From the NCBI RefSeq assembly GCF_030811095.1, contig NZ_JAUSQL010000001.1:248001-312000 (forward strand): a stretch of 64,000 bases of DNA, in the 5' to 3' direction. The stretch is from Trueperella abortisuis. Its GTDB lineage: Bacteria; Actinomycetota; Actinomycetes; Actinomycetales; Actinomycetaceae. Shown piece after piece: positions 43,799-53,129 of this stretch (positions are counted from its first letter, which is position 1; each line of letters begins with the position of its first letter). The notes under the pieces are model-generated. The model did not search any database. It was not told the origin of the DNA and worked only from the letters and a program-made list of their open reading frames with translations. The position numbers were made by a program, and so were the translations under genes.

Positions 43799-43890
43799 GC
43801 CCGCGCGGGGCAGACCTATCGCGCAGCTGAACCCATTACACAGCTGAACCTATCGCACAGCTAGCCGCCGGGGCGCTGTCCGGCGGGAAA

Positions 43891-44958
43891 CTAGATCTGC
43901 CGGCTGCGCAGGCCCGTGGCCACCGCGCGGTCGCGCAGGTAGTTGAAGCTCTCGTACAGCAGGGCGCCGGCGATCATCGCCACCACCACGGCGTTGACGC
44001 CCCACGGGTAGCCGCGCCCGTGCGTCCAGAAGTAGATGTAGGGCGCGATGAACGTGATGAGCGTGACGGCGAACCCGACGGCCCGCAGCCAGGCCTTGTG
44101 CGCGGTGAAGAAGGCGACCAGCCCCCACGTGTAGGGAATCGCCGTGACCACGTCCATCGTCCACAGCAGCGCCACGCTCCCGTGGAAGTGCGGCACGAAG
44201 GTGACCGGCAGGGCGCGCAGCGCCGAGTAGCCGAAGACCACGACGTAGGCCCAGAACGTCGGGCTGTGCAACGCGCGGTAGAGCCGGGTGGAGGGGACGA
44301 GCCGTGCCCCGGCCTCGCGTAGTGTCCGATAGTTGCGCGAGCTGATCGTCGCCGACTCCGCCCCGACAAAGGCCGCCCTGACGAACGCGCGTTGCTCGGG
44401 GAGCCCCTCGGCCCACGTCCGTAGCCACGCCGAGGGGCTCATGCCGACGACGACGTGCGGCTCATCCATGTCGCCCAGATAGTGCTCGCTCACCTCGGAG
44501 GCGACGACGCCGTCCTTGATCATGCTGAGATCCTGCGGCAGGAACTCCTCGCTGAGCCGGTGGAGAAGGTAGTCGCCCGGCTCGACCCCGGCACCGCGCG
44601 CCGTGTTGCGGCCGAAGAATTCCCGTAGTCCCTCCACCCGCGTGGCGGGGACGAAGGCGATGAGGAGGTGCTGGCGGCTGCAGATGACGCGGCGCAGGTC
44701 GGTGGCAAGGGCGTCGCGCAGGTCGGTCAGGAGCCGATCCGGCGTCGTGAGCGGAAACTGGTCAAGGTGCTCGCTGAGGCGGTACATGACCAGGCTGATC
44801 ACGACCGAGCGGGCCGTGAGGTTGCCGAGGCGGTCGATGCCGGAGACGTGCTTGACGGCCGCGGGATCCACGCTCACCTCGCGCAGGACCCGGTAGCTCA
44901 ACGCCGAATGGCGGGTGAGGATCTTCGGGGTCTTGTCAGCGCCAAAGAGTGCTTGCAT
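43891..44958 (-). CDS. Uncharacterised membrane protein (355 aa)
   Basis: The first 215 residues look soluble, with a conserved-looking SVVISLVMYRLSEHLDQF and LLIAFVPATRVEGLREFFGR. Four helices follow at about 222-345, then a short basic end. I do not recognise the family. It begins 9 bp after the stop of the LTA-synthase-family gene on the same strand, so the two are likely co-transcribed and may work together in the envelope. Confidence 0.7.
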   Translation of the reverse strand: MQALFGADKTPKILTRHSALSYRVLREVSVDPAAVKHVSGIDRLGNLTARSVVISLVMYRLSEHLDQFPLTTPDRLLTDLRDALATDLRRVICSRQHLLIAFVPATRVEGLREFFGRNTARGAGVEPGDYLLHRLSEEFLPQDLSMIKDGVVASEVSEHYLGDMDEPHVVVGMSPSAWLRTWAEGLPEQRAFVRAAFVGAESATISSRNYRTLREAGARLVPSTRLYRALHSPTFWAYVVVFGYSALRALPVTFVPHFHGSVALLWTMDVVTAIPYTWGLVAFFTAHKAWLRAVGFAVTLITFIAPYIYFWTHGRGYPWGVNAVVVAMIAGALLYESFNYLRDRAVATGLRSRQI

Positions 44959-44967
44959 GTCTGATCC

Positions 44968-46830
44968 CTAGAACTTGTTGTCTTGATTGACGTCGGGTGT
45001 CTGCGCCTTGGTCTCTCGATGTTTATCATAGAACGGCGAGCGTTTGGCGAATTCCTGATTAAGTAGAGCCGTGCCGTCGCGCTCGACGAGGGTAGGAGTG
45101 CCAGAGAAGAGGTTCGTGCCGAGGCCGAGCCGGTCGCCGTCGATCGTGGCTCCGATGGCGGAGAGAATGGTGGGGAAGAAGTCGAAGGACGCGTACTGGC
45201 GGTTCTTCGTGATCTCTTTGGGCAGGTCGGTTCCCTGGACCGGGTTGAGGATGAGGTTGACGACCGTGCGGTTGTAGCTCTTGTCCCAGTCCTTGAAGAA
45301 CTCCTTGTCCATGGAGCGGTGATCGCCGGTGATGACGATCGTGGTGTCAGCGGCCCAGGGCTGGTCGAGGATCCACTCGACGAGCTTGACCGTCTGGGCT
45401 TGAGAGTAGTGGATGACGTTCTCGTACTGGGTGGGGAAGGGCTGGTCGGTCATGTTGGGGGAGAGGTAGCCGTCAGGCCAGTGCGTGTCGGCGTTCTCGA
45501 GGATGAAGTAGAAGGGCTTGTCGCCGTTTCCGCGTTCGGTGAGGACGTCGCGGGCATAATCGTAGAGCTTGTCGTCCTCCACGCCCCACCAGACCATGTA
45601 GTTCTTGGGCACGCGGCCCTCGGCCCTGAAGGTGGTCAGGTCGTGAATGGTGAAGTCGCCGTGGCGGCGGTAGTAGTCTCGCACCCCGCCCCAGGTGGAA
45701 TCCGAGCCGACCATGAAGTCGGTGGCGTATCCGGCGTCGTGAAGGAAATCTCCGATGGTGGGGAAGTCCGGGTAGGACATTTGGGTTCCGTTGCCCGCGC
45801 CCGAGGCGAGCATGGGCGTGCCGGCCCACATCGCCACCATCGCCGCGACCGAGTGCCCGGTTGCGTAGAGCTGCTGCGGGCCGCCGGCGAGCTCGTTGTG
45901 GGAGAAGGACACGCCGCGGCGCGAGAGTTCTGCCAGCTCCGGCATGACGTTGTATTCCCTGTACCCGCCGAGGTCTGCCGAGTAGAAGGAATTCTCGATG
46001 GACTCCATGTAGATGTGGATGAGATTGCGTTTCTTCTGCGGCAGATGCACGTTGTCCGGCGTCGCCATGACGAAGTTGTTTTCGATGTAGTTGGAGGTGA
46101 CGAACTGCTGGCGAATCATGTCCGCAAGGGGGAGGGCGTGGGCGGCGTAGGCGATCGATCCGGCGAGTGTTGCGAGCATGGCGACGAATGCGACCCCGCG
46201 AACGTGGCGGAAACGCAACGGGCGCCGCGTCGTTGACTGAGGCTGGTCCGCGGTGGCGGGTGAGGCGTCGACGCCTCGTCCGAGGACAAGGTCTGAGCTG
46301 ATGAGGCCGATGCAGGCGCCGACGAGCGCGAGCCAGGCGGTGGGGGCGATCATCAGATTGATGAACTCCAGAGCGCGTTCGGGAGTCGTCTCTCCATTGC
46401 CCTGAGTGAGGATGAAGAGGATCTGATCGGCGGTGACGTTATCGACCGAATCGGTGATGACCTTCGGGACGAAGGTGAACAGTGCGATCAGGGCCCCGAG
46501 AACGGCGCCGGCCAGTACCGAGGCGAGTTCGCGCAGGCGCCACGGGCGGTCCTTGTAGGTGAAGTGACGCTGTGAGAGCCGAAGAAGGGCAAGGATCGCC
46601 AGGCCCAGAGCGAGAACGAGGAGGAAATACACCAAAAGAAGCCACGGCGAGGCAGTCGTGCCATAGAAGAAGGTGCCGGCGCGGGCGAAGGTCCACCCGA
46701 TCGTGAGCGCGGCGTTGCTGACGATGCCTGCGGCGATTCCGCGGGCAACCGCGCGCACGTTGCCCCCGAACATCCTTATCGCGACGATTAGGAGGATCGT
46801 GATTGTCAGTACTTGGATAGCGAGAAACAC
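44968..46830 (-). CDS. LTA synthase / phosphoglycerol transferase family sulfatase-fold protein
   Basis: The 620-aa protein has five N-terminal helices plus one near 210, then an extracellular sulfatase-fold domain. Motifs include the nucleophile region HIYMESIENSFYS, GGPQQLYATGHSVAAMVA and the metal-binding VITGDHRSMD. Such enzymes transfer glycerol phosphate to surface polymers (LtaS or OpgB type). The start is GTG 46830, 8 nt after TATAAT, suggesting a leaderless mRNA. It heads a two-gene unit with the 355-aa membrane protein. Confidence 0.88.
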   Translation of the reverse strand: MFLAIQVLTITILLIVAIRMFGGNVRAVARGIAAGIVSNAALTIGWTFARAGTFFYGTTASPWLLLVYFLLVLALGLAILALLRLSQRHFTYKDRPWRLRELASVLAGAVLGALIALFTFVPKVITDSVDNVTADQILFILTQGNGETTPERALEFINLMIAPTAWLALVGACIGLISSDLVLGRGVDASPATADQPQSTTRRPLRFRHVRGVAFVAMLATLAGSIAYAAHALPLADMIRQQFVTSNYIENNFVMATPDNVHLPQKKRNLIHIYMESIENSFYSADLGGYREYNVMPELAELSRRGVSFSHNELAGGPQQLYATGHSVAAMVAMWAGTPMLASGAGNGTQMSYPDFPTIGDFLHDAGYATDFMVGSDSTWGGVRDYYRRHGDFTIHDLTTFRAEGRVPKNYMVWWGVEDDKLYDYARDVLTERGNGDKPFYFILENADTHWPDGYLSPNMTDQPFPTQYENVIHYSQAQTVKLVEWILDQPWAADTTIVITGDHRSMDKEFFKDWDKSYNRTVVNLILNPVQGTDLPKEITKNRQYASFDFFPTILSAIGATIDGDRLGLGTNLFSGTPTLVERDGTALLNQEFAKRSPFYDKHRETKAQTPDVNQDNKF

Positions 46831-46838
46831 AGCTTCTG

Positions 46839-46844
46839 ATTATA
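46839..46844 (-). promoter_or_regulatory. Leaderless-type -10 box, LTA-synthase-family gene
   Basis: A perfect TATAAT lies 8 nt before the GTG start at 46830, so transcription would begin at or near the start codon. Confidence 0.55.
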
Positions 46845-46852
46845 GGTAATCC

Positions 46853-46878
46853 TCGCCGGTATGAACTCATACCGGCGA
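46853..46878 (-). terminator. Hairpin after the ROK gene
   Basis: TCGCCGGTATGA (46853-46864) and TCATACCGGCGA (46867-46878) pair with a 2-4 nt loop. The hairpin lies about 50 bp past the ROK stop and just upstream of the next promoter. Confidence 0.55.
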
Positions 46879-46927
46879 AGTAGCCGCGGGTGGGCGGGAG
46901 CCGGGGCGCGATGGCGCCTCGGGTGGA

Positions 46928-48130
46928 TCAGGCGGTTTCGGTGGCGAAGGTGGCGAAGGTGGCGTTGAATCCCTGCGCGGAGGGGAAGACCTCCGAGGAT
47001 CGCGCGGTGGTCGTGAGGGTCTCGTTGAGGTGGTCAATGCCGAGCCTGATCGCACCCAGGCAGATCGCGCGCGGACCGAGCGCCGAGATGGAGACGTCGG
47101 GCATGATCGGGCACCAGCGGGCGAGGTTGGCGACGAAGCGGTCCAGGAAGAGGTCGGAATACGCGGAGTATTTGCCGCCGATGACGAGGTGGGAGGGGCC
47201 AAGCGCGAGGACCATGGCCGCCGAGCCGAGGCAGAGCGCGTCGGCGAACTCCTCCACGGCCGCCAGCGCAGGGCCGTCGCCCGCATATGCGGCCTCGAAC
47301 ACCTTGCTCCGGGAGCCGGGATGGGTGGCGTAGTGGTGGGAGATGAAGGTTTCGGCCTCGATGTCCTTCCACCGGATGGCCTCCAGCTCGCCGATCAGTC
47401 CGGCGCCGCCGAGGTGGCCGCGGTGGATGCGCCCGTCGATGATGGCCGCGGCGCCGGTGCGTTCGCCGGAAAGAACGTAGAGGACGTCCGAGTGCCCGCT
47501 CGCGGCGCCGAGCCAGGATTCGCCGAGGGCGCCGAGGGCGCAGTCTCCCGCGACGATCGTCGTGCGCCCGAGTTGTGCGCTAACCTCCGCGGCGATGTTC
47601 GTGCCCTGCCAGCCGGGCATGCCCGTGCCGCCGAAGAAGGTGACCGTGCCGTCGTTAATCACGCCGGGGGAGGCCACGGCGCACAGCGTCAGCTCCTCGG
47701 GCGCCACGCCGGCCTGCTCCATCGCCTTCCTTCCGACGGCGACGGCGGCGCGGATGCGTTCGTTGGCTGGCATGCCCGCGTCTAGCTCCTCCGTGCGCTC
47801 GCCGAGGAAGTCGCCATGGAAGTCGGCCACGATCGCTGTGCAGTGGTGGGCGCCGACGTCGAGGCCGAGCACGACGACCGTGCGGGGGTTGACCGCCCAG
47901 CGCGTGGCCGGCCGCCCCAGGGAATTATCCGGCGTGACCTGGGTGAGCCAGCCGAGCGCGGCGAGATCGGCCACGACGTTCTCGGCCGCACGCCGCGACA
48001 CGCCGATGTTCGCGGCAACGGCGGAAATCGACAACGGGCCGCAGAGCAGCTCGTTGAAGGTGTTGAGGAGGTTGACTCGGCGTTGGACTCGGCGCGCCGC
48101 TCCAGGTGTGTCGTGTAATCCGGTTGACAT
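46928..48130 (-). CDS. ROK-family transcriptional repressor
   Basis: The 400-aa protein has an N-terminal winged helix (LCGPLSISAVAANIGVSRRAAENVVADL, about 25-60) and a ROK sugar-kinase-like domain with LGLDVGAHHCTAIV and FGGTGMPGW. The zinc-binding Cys cluster usual in ROK proteins is absent or altered. It likely senses the sugar imported by the divergent ABC system and represses it. ATG 48130 has TAGTTT 7 nt upstream, suggesting leaderless translation. Confidence 0.88.
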   Translation of the reverse strand: MSTGLHDTPGAARRVQRRVNLLNTFNELLCGPLSISAVAANIGVSRRAAENVVADLAALGWLTQVTPDNSLGRPATRWAVNPRTVVVLGLDVGAHHCTAIVADFHGDFLGERTEELDAGMPANERIRAAVAVGRKAMEQAGVAPEELTLCAVASPGVINDGTVTFFGGTGMPGWQGTNIAAEVSAQLGRTTIVAGDCALGALGESWLGAASGHSDVLYVLSGERTGAAAIIDGRIHRGHLGGAGLIGELEAIRWKDIEAETFISHHYATHPGSRSKVFEAAYAGDGPALAAVEEFADALCLGSAAMVLALGPSHLVIGGKYSAYSDLFLDRFVANLARWCPIMPDVSISALGPRAICLGAIRLGIDHLNETLTTTARSSEVFPSAQGFNATFATFATETA

Positions 48131-48218
48131 ACATAACAAACTATCGTAATAATTCTCTTACGGCAAGACCTCCGCGAAGAGGCGCAGGTCAGAAGCCCAT
48201 TCCAAGATTGGAGCATAG
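48131..48218. promoter_or_regulatory. Divergent ROK / sugar importer control region
   Basis: This 88-bp gap is AT-rich at 48131-48165 and contains TAGTTT (48138-48143, minus strand, 7 nt from the ROK ATG). It is the most likely place for the ROK operator. A GGAG lies 8 nt before ATG 48219. Confidence 0.5.
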
Positions 48219-49160
48219 ATGCAAGCATCTGCCATCTCGGCACAACCAAGCCCGAGAGGAGCCGAGCGAACCAGCGGAAAAGCGCCACGGCGCCGTCGAT
48301 CTGACGCGCGCGCCGCCGCACTTTACCTCGCCCCGGCAGTGTTCGGATTCGTCGTGTTCTACCTCGTGCCGATCGTGCGCGGCTTCCAGATGTCGCTGAC
48401 CGACTGGAACCTGCTCGAAGACCCGCGGTGGGTCGGCTTCGACAACTACGCCCGCCTGCTCGAGGACGCCACATTCATCAACGCGATCAAGGTGACGGTC
48501 ATCTACGTGGTCGTCAACATCACCACCCAGACCATCCTCGGGCTGCTCATCGCGATGCTCATGATGCGAGTATCGCAATCGACGCTGATCCGCTCCACGC
48601 TCCTGCTTCCCTGGCTCATCCCGAACGTCACGATCGCAGCGATCACGCTGTTCGTGCTCGATCCGACCGTGGGCCTGCTCAACCACCTCATCGGCTTCCT
48701 CGGCGTCGGCCCGATTTCCTTCTACGGGGATTCGTCAATCGCGATCTACACCGTCGCACTCGTGAACTCGTGGCGAAACATGGGCTACACGGGCCTCCTC
48801 CTGTTCGCGGGTATGCAGACGATCCCGAAGATGATCTACGAGGCGGCCGAAGTCGAAGGGGCCTCCACGTGGCAGACCTTCCGCCACATCACGGTCCCGC
48901 TGCTGCGCCCGATCCTCGTCATGGTCGTCGTCGTGTCGATGATCGGCTCCTTCCAGATCTTCGACACGGTCTCGGTGGCCACCTCGGGCGGGCCTGGCAA
49001 CTCCACGCGCGTGATCTACCTCTACATCTACGAAAAGGCCTTCCAGCAGTTCGACATGGGATACGCCTCGGCGATGGCGGTGGTGCTCATGGTCGCACTG
49101 GTGGTGCTCACCCTCATCCAGCTCAAACTCGCACGGTCAAGCGAATCGGATATGGACTGA
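48219..49160 (+). CDS. Sugar ABC transporter permease (MalF-like)
   Basis: The 313-aa protein has six helices after a basic tail, with the permease EAA loop EAAEVEGASTWQTFRHITVPLL that docks the ATPase. The Pro-containing start ALYLAPAVFGFVVFYLVPI is typical of CUT1 carbohydrate importers. It begins the operon divergent from the ROK repressor, followed after 1 bp by the second permease. Confidence 0.92.
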   Translation: MQASAISAQPSPRGAERTSGKAPRRRRSDARAAALYLAPAVFGFVVFYLVPIVRGFQMSLTDWNLLEDPRWVGFDNYARLLEDATFINAIKVTVIYVVVNITTQTILGLLIAMLMMRVSQSTLIRSTLLLPWLIPNVTIAAITLFVLDPTVGLLNHLIGFLGVGPISFYGDSSIAIYTVALVNSWRNMGYTGLLLFAGMQTIPKMIYEAAEVEGASTWQTFRHITVPLLRPILVMVVVVSMIGSFQIFDTVSVATSGGPGNSTRVIYLYIYEKAFQQFDMGYASAMAVVLMVALVVLTLIQLKLARSSESDMD

Positions 49161-49161
49161 C

Positions 49162-50091
49162 ATGGACATGCGAAATCGAATCATCTCCCGGCCCGCCCGC
49201 AGCGAGCGCAAGGTGCAAAAGAAGAACCACGGCAAGGTGGCCGGCTGGGGCCTGCTGATCTTGCTCATCATCGTCACGCTGCTGCCGCTGGTGTGGGCGC
49301 TACGCACGGCCATCACCCCGAACGCCGAGATCTTCAACGGCAACTACTCGCTCATCCCGGACAACGCCACCACCATCAACTTCAGGCGCGTGCTCGGCAT
49401 GACCACGCCGGAGGAGAACGTCGCCGCTGGCGGGACGGCCGCCGTCATCAACTTCTGGCTCTACATGCGCAACTCGCTGATCTTCGTGGCGGTGCTCGTC
49501 TTTGCCCAGGTCGCGACGTCGACGATGGCGGCCTACGCCCTGTCCCGCCTGCACTTCAAGGGCCGGGACACGATCTTCGTCATCCTGCTCACCGCCCTCA
49601 TGATCCCGCCGATCTTCATCGCGCTACCGAACTTCGTGCTCATGGACGAGCTTGCCTGGATCAACACCTTCCAGGGCCTGCTCGCGCCCTACGTGCTCAT
49701 TTGCCCGTTTGGCATCTTCTTCCTGCGCCAGTTCATGCTCTCGCTTCCCCGCGAGGTGGAGGAGGCGGCGATGGTGGACGGCGCCTCGCGGTGGACGGTC
49801 TTCATCAAGATGATCGTCCCCATGTCAGCGGCACCCATCACGACCTTGGCAATCATCCAGGCGGTCTTCGGGTGGAACGAGTACATGTGGCCCCAGCTCA
49901 TTGCGAAGGCTGACGACGTGCGGTTGCTCAACGTCGCGCTGTCCGTCTTCGCCCAATCCTCACCCTCAACCCGACCCGACTGGGCAGGACTCATGGCGGC
50001 GGCAACACTGCAGGTCATCCCCATGTTCATCCTCCTCATCATCTTCGGTAAGCGCCTGGTGAACTCCCTGGGGCTGACCGCGGCGAAGTAA
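49162..50091 (+). CDS. Sugar ABC transporter permease (MalG-like)
   Basis: The 309-aa CUT1 permease has six helices and the EAA loop EVEEAAMVDGASRWTVFIKMIVP. The end GLTAAK matches MalG-type permeases. It lies 1 bp after the first permease. No ATPase gene is in the cluster, so a shared MsmK/MalK-type ATPase encoded elsewhere is implied. Confidence 0.92.
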   Translation: MDMRNRIISRPARSERKVQKKNHGKVAGWGLLILLIIVTLLPLVWALRTAITPNAEIFNGNYSLIPDNATTINFRRVLGMTTPEENVAAGGTAAVINFWLYMRNSLIFVAVLVFAQVATSTMAAYALSRLHFKGRDTIFVILLTALMIPPIFIALPNFVLMDELAWINTFQGLLAPYVLICPFGIFFLRQFMLSLPREVEEAAMVDGASRWTVFIKMIVPMSAAPITTLAIIQAVFGWNEYMWPQLIAKADDVRLLNVALSVFAQSSPSTRPDWAGLMAAATLQVIPMFILLIIFGKRLVNSLGLTAAK

Positions 50092-50149
50092 CTCATCGAC
50101 CTGCCGGCTCCGGCCGGAACACACACGGCTCTCAACGAAAGGAACAACG

Positions 50150-51520
50150 ATGGCCAAGTCATACAAAGTCGTATCGATCGCGGCTGGACTCGCGCTGGCA
50201 CTGACGGCGTGTTCAGGAACGTCGATCTCAGGCGGCTCCGGGAAAACATCCGGCGCCACCGGGGAGGCGAACGCGAAGGAGGTGACCTACCGCCTGTGGG
50301 ACCCGGGCCAGCAGGCCACCTACCAGCGCTGCGCCGACGCGTTCGAAAAGGAAAGCGGAATCAAAGTCAAGATCGAGCAGCAGGGCTGGGACGATTACTG
50401 GGCCAACCTCACCACGGACTTCGTCTCCGGCACCGCCCCGGACGTGATCACCAACCACGTCCAGTACTACCCGGACCTGGCGAGCAAGGGCCAGCTCCTT
50501 GACCTGAACACCTTCCTCAAGGACGGCGATGTCGACTTCTCCAAGTACACGGGCGATCTAGCGAACCTGTGGGTCAAGGACGGCGCCCGCTACGGCATCC
50601 CCCAGGACTGGGACACGATCGCGCTGGTCTACAACAAGAAGATGGTCGCCGACGCCGGCGTGCCCGAGACCGACCTGCGTAACCTCACCTGGAACCCGAC
50701 CGACGGCGGTAGCTTCGGCAAGCTCATCGCCCACCTGACCGTGGACAAGAACGGCGTGCGCGGAGACGAGGCCGGCTTCGACAAGGACAACATCGACGTA
50801 TACGGCTGGGGCCTGGAGAAGGGCGGCGGAATCGTCGGCCAGGGCCAGTGGTCGTGGCTCGCACTGTCGAACGGCTTCGAGTACCTGGACAAGAACCCGT
50901 TCGGGACGAAGTACCAGATGGACGACCCCAAGCTGATCGAGGCCATCTCGTGGTGGCAAGACCAGATCGCGGCCGGCTACGTCACCCCGCTTTCGATCGC
51001 GGGCCCGCTCGGCCTGGAGCCCATGATGGAGCAGGGCAAGGCCGCGCTCGTGCCTGACGGCTCGTGGCGCATCAACATGTGGTCGTCGTCGACGACGAAC
51101 GAGTTCGGCTTCGCCCCGCTACCCGAGGGCCCGCAGGGTCGCAAGACGATCATCAACGGCCTGGCGCCGTCGATCACGAAGCAGGCGAAGAACCCGGAGG
51201 GTGCGTTCGAGTGGGTCAAGTTCCTCACCTCGGACAAGTGCCAGTCGATCGTCGCGAAGGACGCCATCGTCTTCCCCTCGCTGATCGAGTACTCGGAGAA
51301 GGCCGTGGCCGCGCATGCGGACGCCGGCCGCGACGTCACCGCGTTCACCGATATCGCCAAGGACCCGGCAAGCCTCGCCTACTACCCGATCACCGACAAG
51401 GGCAACGAGATCGGTTCGGAAGGCCAGGTAACCTTCGATGAGATCGAGCAGCTGACCGTCAAGGCCGCGGACGCCCTTCCGCAGCTCAACGAGAAGGTCA
51501 ACAAGATTCTGACGAACTAG
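50150..51520 (+). CDS. Sugar-binding lipoprotein of CUT1 ABC importer
   Basis: The 456-aa extracellular binding protein has a lipobox LALTAC (Cys21), a Gly/Ser linker and the family 1 binding fold (DYWANLTTDFVSGTAPDVITNH, YGIPQDWDTIALVYNKKM). GAAAGGAA precedes the ATG. Context with GH36 and GH16 enzymes suggests a galactose-containing oligosaccharide; the ligand is inferred. Two hairpins follow its stop. Confidence 0.92.
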   Translation: MAKSYKVVSIAAGLALALTACSGTSISGGSGKTSGATGEANAKEVTYRLWDPGQQATYQRCADAFEKESGIKVKIEQQGWDDYWANLTTDFVSGTAPDVITNHVQYYPDLASKGQLLDLNTFLKDGDVDFSKYTGDLANLWVKDGARYGIPQDWDTIALVYNKKMVADAGVPETDLRNLTWNPTDGGSFGKLIAHLTVDKNGVRGDEAGFDKDNIDVYGWGLEKGGGIVGQGQWSWLALSNGFEYLDKNPFGTKYQMDDPKLIEAISWWQDQIAAGYVTPLSIAGPLGLEPMMEQGKAALVPDGSWRINMWSSSTTNEFGFAPLPEGPQGRKTIINGLAPSITKQAKNPEGAFEWVKFLTSDKCQSIVAKDAIVFPSLIEYSEKAVAAHADAGRDVTAFTDIAKDPASLAYYPITDKGNEIGSEGQVTFDEIEQLTVKAADALPQLNEKVNKILTN

Positions 51521-51548
51521 GCCGCCAAGCCGGATCGGCGAGGAGGCC

Positions 51549-51603
51549 GTGGCCAGGAAACGCTGGCCACACCAATACGGGTGCGGCGGTTCGCCGCCGC
51601 ACC
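51549..51603 (+). terminator. Two intercistronic hairpins before the GH36 gene
   Basis: GTGGCCAG/CTGGCCAC (51549-51570) and an 11-bp stem closed by a TTCG tetraloop (51578-51603) follow one another. Such structures after a binding-protein gene usually protect its mRNA or reduce read-through, giving more binding protein than enzyme; that role is inferred. Confidence 0.6.
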
Positions 51604-51617
51604 CCGAGGGAGGACAT

Positions 51618-53129
51618 GTGGATATCCAGGTAGGGGCTAAGACATTCCGGGTCAGCGGCGCGCCAGCCGTGGCGCGTGGCGAACGGGTGTGGATCGCCTC
51701 CGGGCGCGAGATGACCATCGAACACCCGTGGGGTGCCACAGAGTTCTACCGTCACGGCTGGAACTCGTGGTCCTCGACCCGCTGGTGGCGACTGGACAAG
51801 AGGCCGTGGCGCGTGTGGAACAACGCCAACCGGACCCTGACGGCCGAGGACGCCGCCACCGACACCCCGGACGCCCACACCTCCTCCATGCTCACCGCAC
51901 TCACCGGCCCGGATGGGCACACCTTCCTCGTCGGCGCCCTGCGCGGGTGCGCCCCGACGCTGACCATCGACGAGGCGGCGATCGTGGCGAGCGCGGAATC
52001 GGAGGCCGAGTGGTTCATCGGGGTGGGGACCGAGCTGGAGGTCTTCGAGCAGTACGCTACGGCGCTCGCGAGCGCCCGCGAGCTGACCCCGCTTCCGCGC
52101 GCGGCTGGCACGGTCGGCCCCGTGTGGTCATCGTGGTATTCGTGGTTCGAAGAGATCACGGCCGAGATTATCGCGGCAGAAATCCTCCCCGCCCGCGAAC
52201 TCGGCTACGCCACGATCCAGATCGACGACGGCTGGGAACGCCGCGTGGGCGACTGGCGCCCGAACGAGAAGTTCCCAGCCGGCGTCGTGGACCTCGCGGA
52301 TCGCATTCACGACGCCGGGCTCAAGGCCGGCCTGTGGGTGGCCCCCTTTATCTCCCTGGCCGCCACCCCCGTGCTCGATCGCCATCCGGAGCTGTTCCTC
52401 CGGGCGGGCGGGGAGCTCATGCCGGTCGGGTACAACTGGTCAGAGCACTACTTCGGACTCGACCTCTCTCGCGCCGACGCCCGCGACTGGCTTGCCGAGA
52501 CGATGGCGGAGATCGCCGGCTGGGGCATCGACGTCTTTAAGCTCGATTTCATCTACGCCGGCGCGCTACAGGCCGAACGCGCCGGGGCGATGAGCCGGGA
52601 GGAGGCCTACCGGGCGGGTTTGCAGACGATTCGCGACGCCGTCGGGCCCGAGACCTACCTGATCGGCTCGGGTGCCGTCCTCAATGCCTCGTTCGGCCTG
52701 CTCAACGGCGTGCGCGTGGGACCGGACACCGCGCCATACTGGGATAACACCGAGCGGGTGGGGGACCCGACCGGCCCGTCGGTGCTCAACGCGCTGCGCA
52801 CCTCCCTCTCGCGCGCCTGGCTGCGCACCCTCATCGACATCGACCCCGACGTGGCCTACTTCCGCACCCGCGGTTCCCTGCTGTCGCCGGAAGTCAACGA
52901 GCTCACCGCCGACGCGGCCCTCGCCTGCGGGTTCGCCCAGTGCTCCGACCCGGCATCCTGGCTGACGGACGAGGAGCGGGAGAAGGTGGCGGCCTGGACG
53001 CGGGCGGCGCGCACGGCGTCGTCGAAACAGATTGGGCGCTACGCATACGCGATTGATGGGCGCCAGGTAGACTTCGACGCCTGGCTCAACCCCTCCGGGC
53101 GCGTCTCGGACCGACTGATTGTGAAGTGA
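51618..53129 (+). CDS. Alpha-galactosidase (GH36)
   Basis: The 503-aa enzyme has the GH36 barrel sequences YATIQIDDGWE, DVFKLDFIYAGAL (catalytic nucleophile Asp in KLD) and RVGPDTAPYWD (acid/base region). HGWNSWSS and WYSWFEEIT are also typical of melibiases. There is no signal peptide, so it acts on imported oligosaccharides in the cytoplasm. I start at GTG 51618, preceded by GGGAGGA; an upstream frame to 51549 covers the hairpins. Its end overlaps or touches the GH16 gene. Confidence 0.9.
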   Translation: MDIQVGAKTFRVSGAPAVARGERVWIASGREMTIEHPWGATEFYRHGWNSWSSTRWWRLDKRPWRVWNNANRTLTAEDAATDTPDAHTSSMLTALTGPDGHTFLVGALRGCAPTLTIDEAAIVASAESEAEWFIGVGTELEVFEQYATALASARELTPLPRAAGTVGPVWSSWYSWFEEITAEIIAAEILPARELGYATIQIDDGWERRVGDWRPNEKFPAGVVDLADRIHDAGLKAGLWVAPFISLAATPVLDRHPELFLRAGGELMPVGYNWSEHYFGLDLSRADARDWLAETMAEIAGWGIDVFKLDFIYAGALQAERAGAMSREEAYRAGLQTIRDAVGPETYLIGSGAVLNASFGLLNGVRVGPDTAPYWDNTERVGDPTGPSVLNALRTSLSRAWLRTLIDIDPDVAYFRTRGSLLSPEVNELTADAALACGFAQCSDPASWLTDEEREKVAAWTRAARTASSKQIGRYAYAIDGRQVDFDAWLNPSGRVSDRLIVK

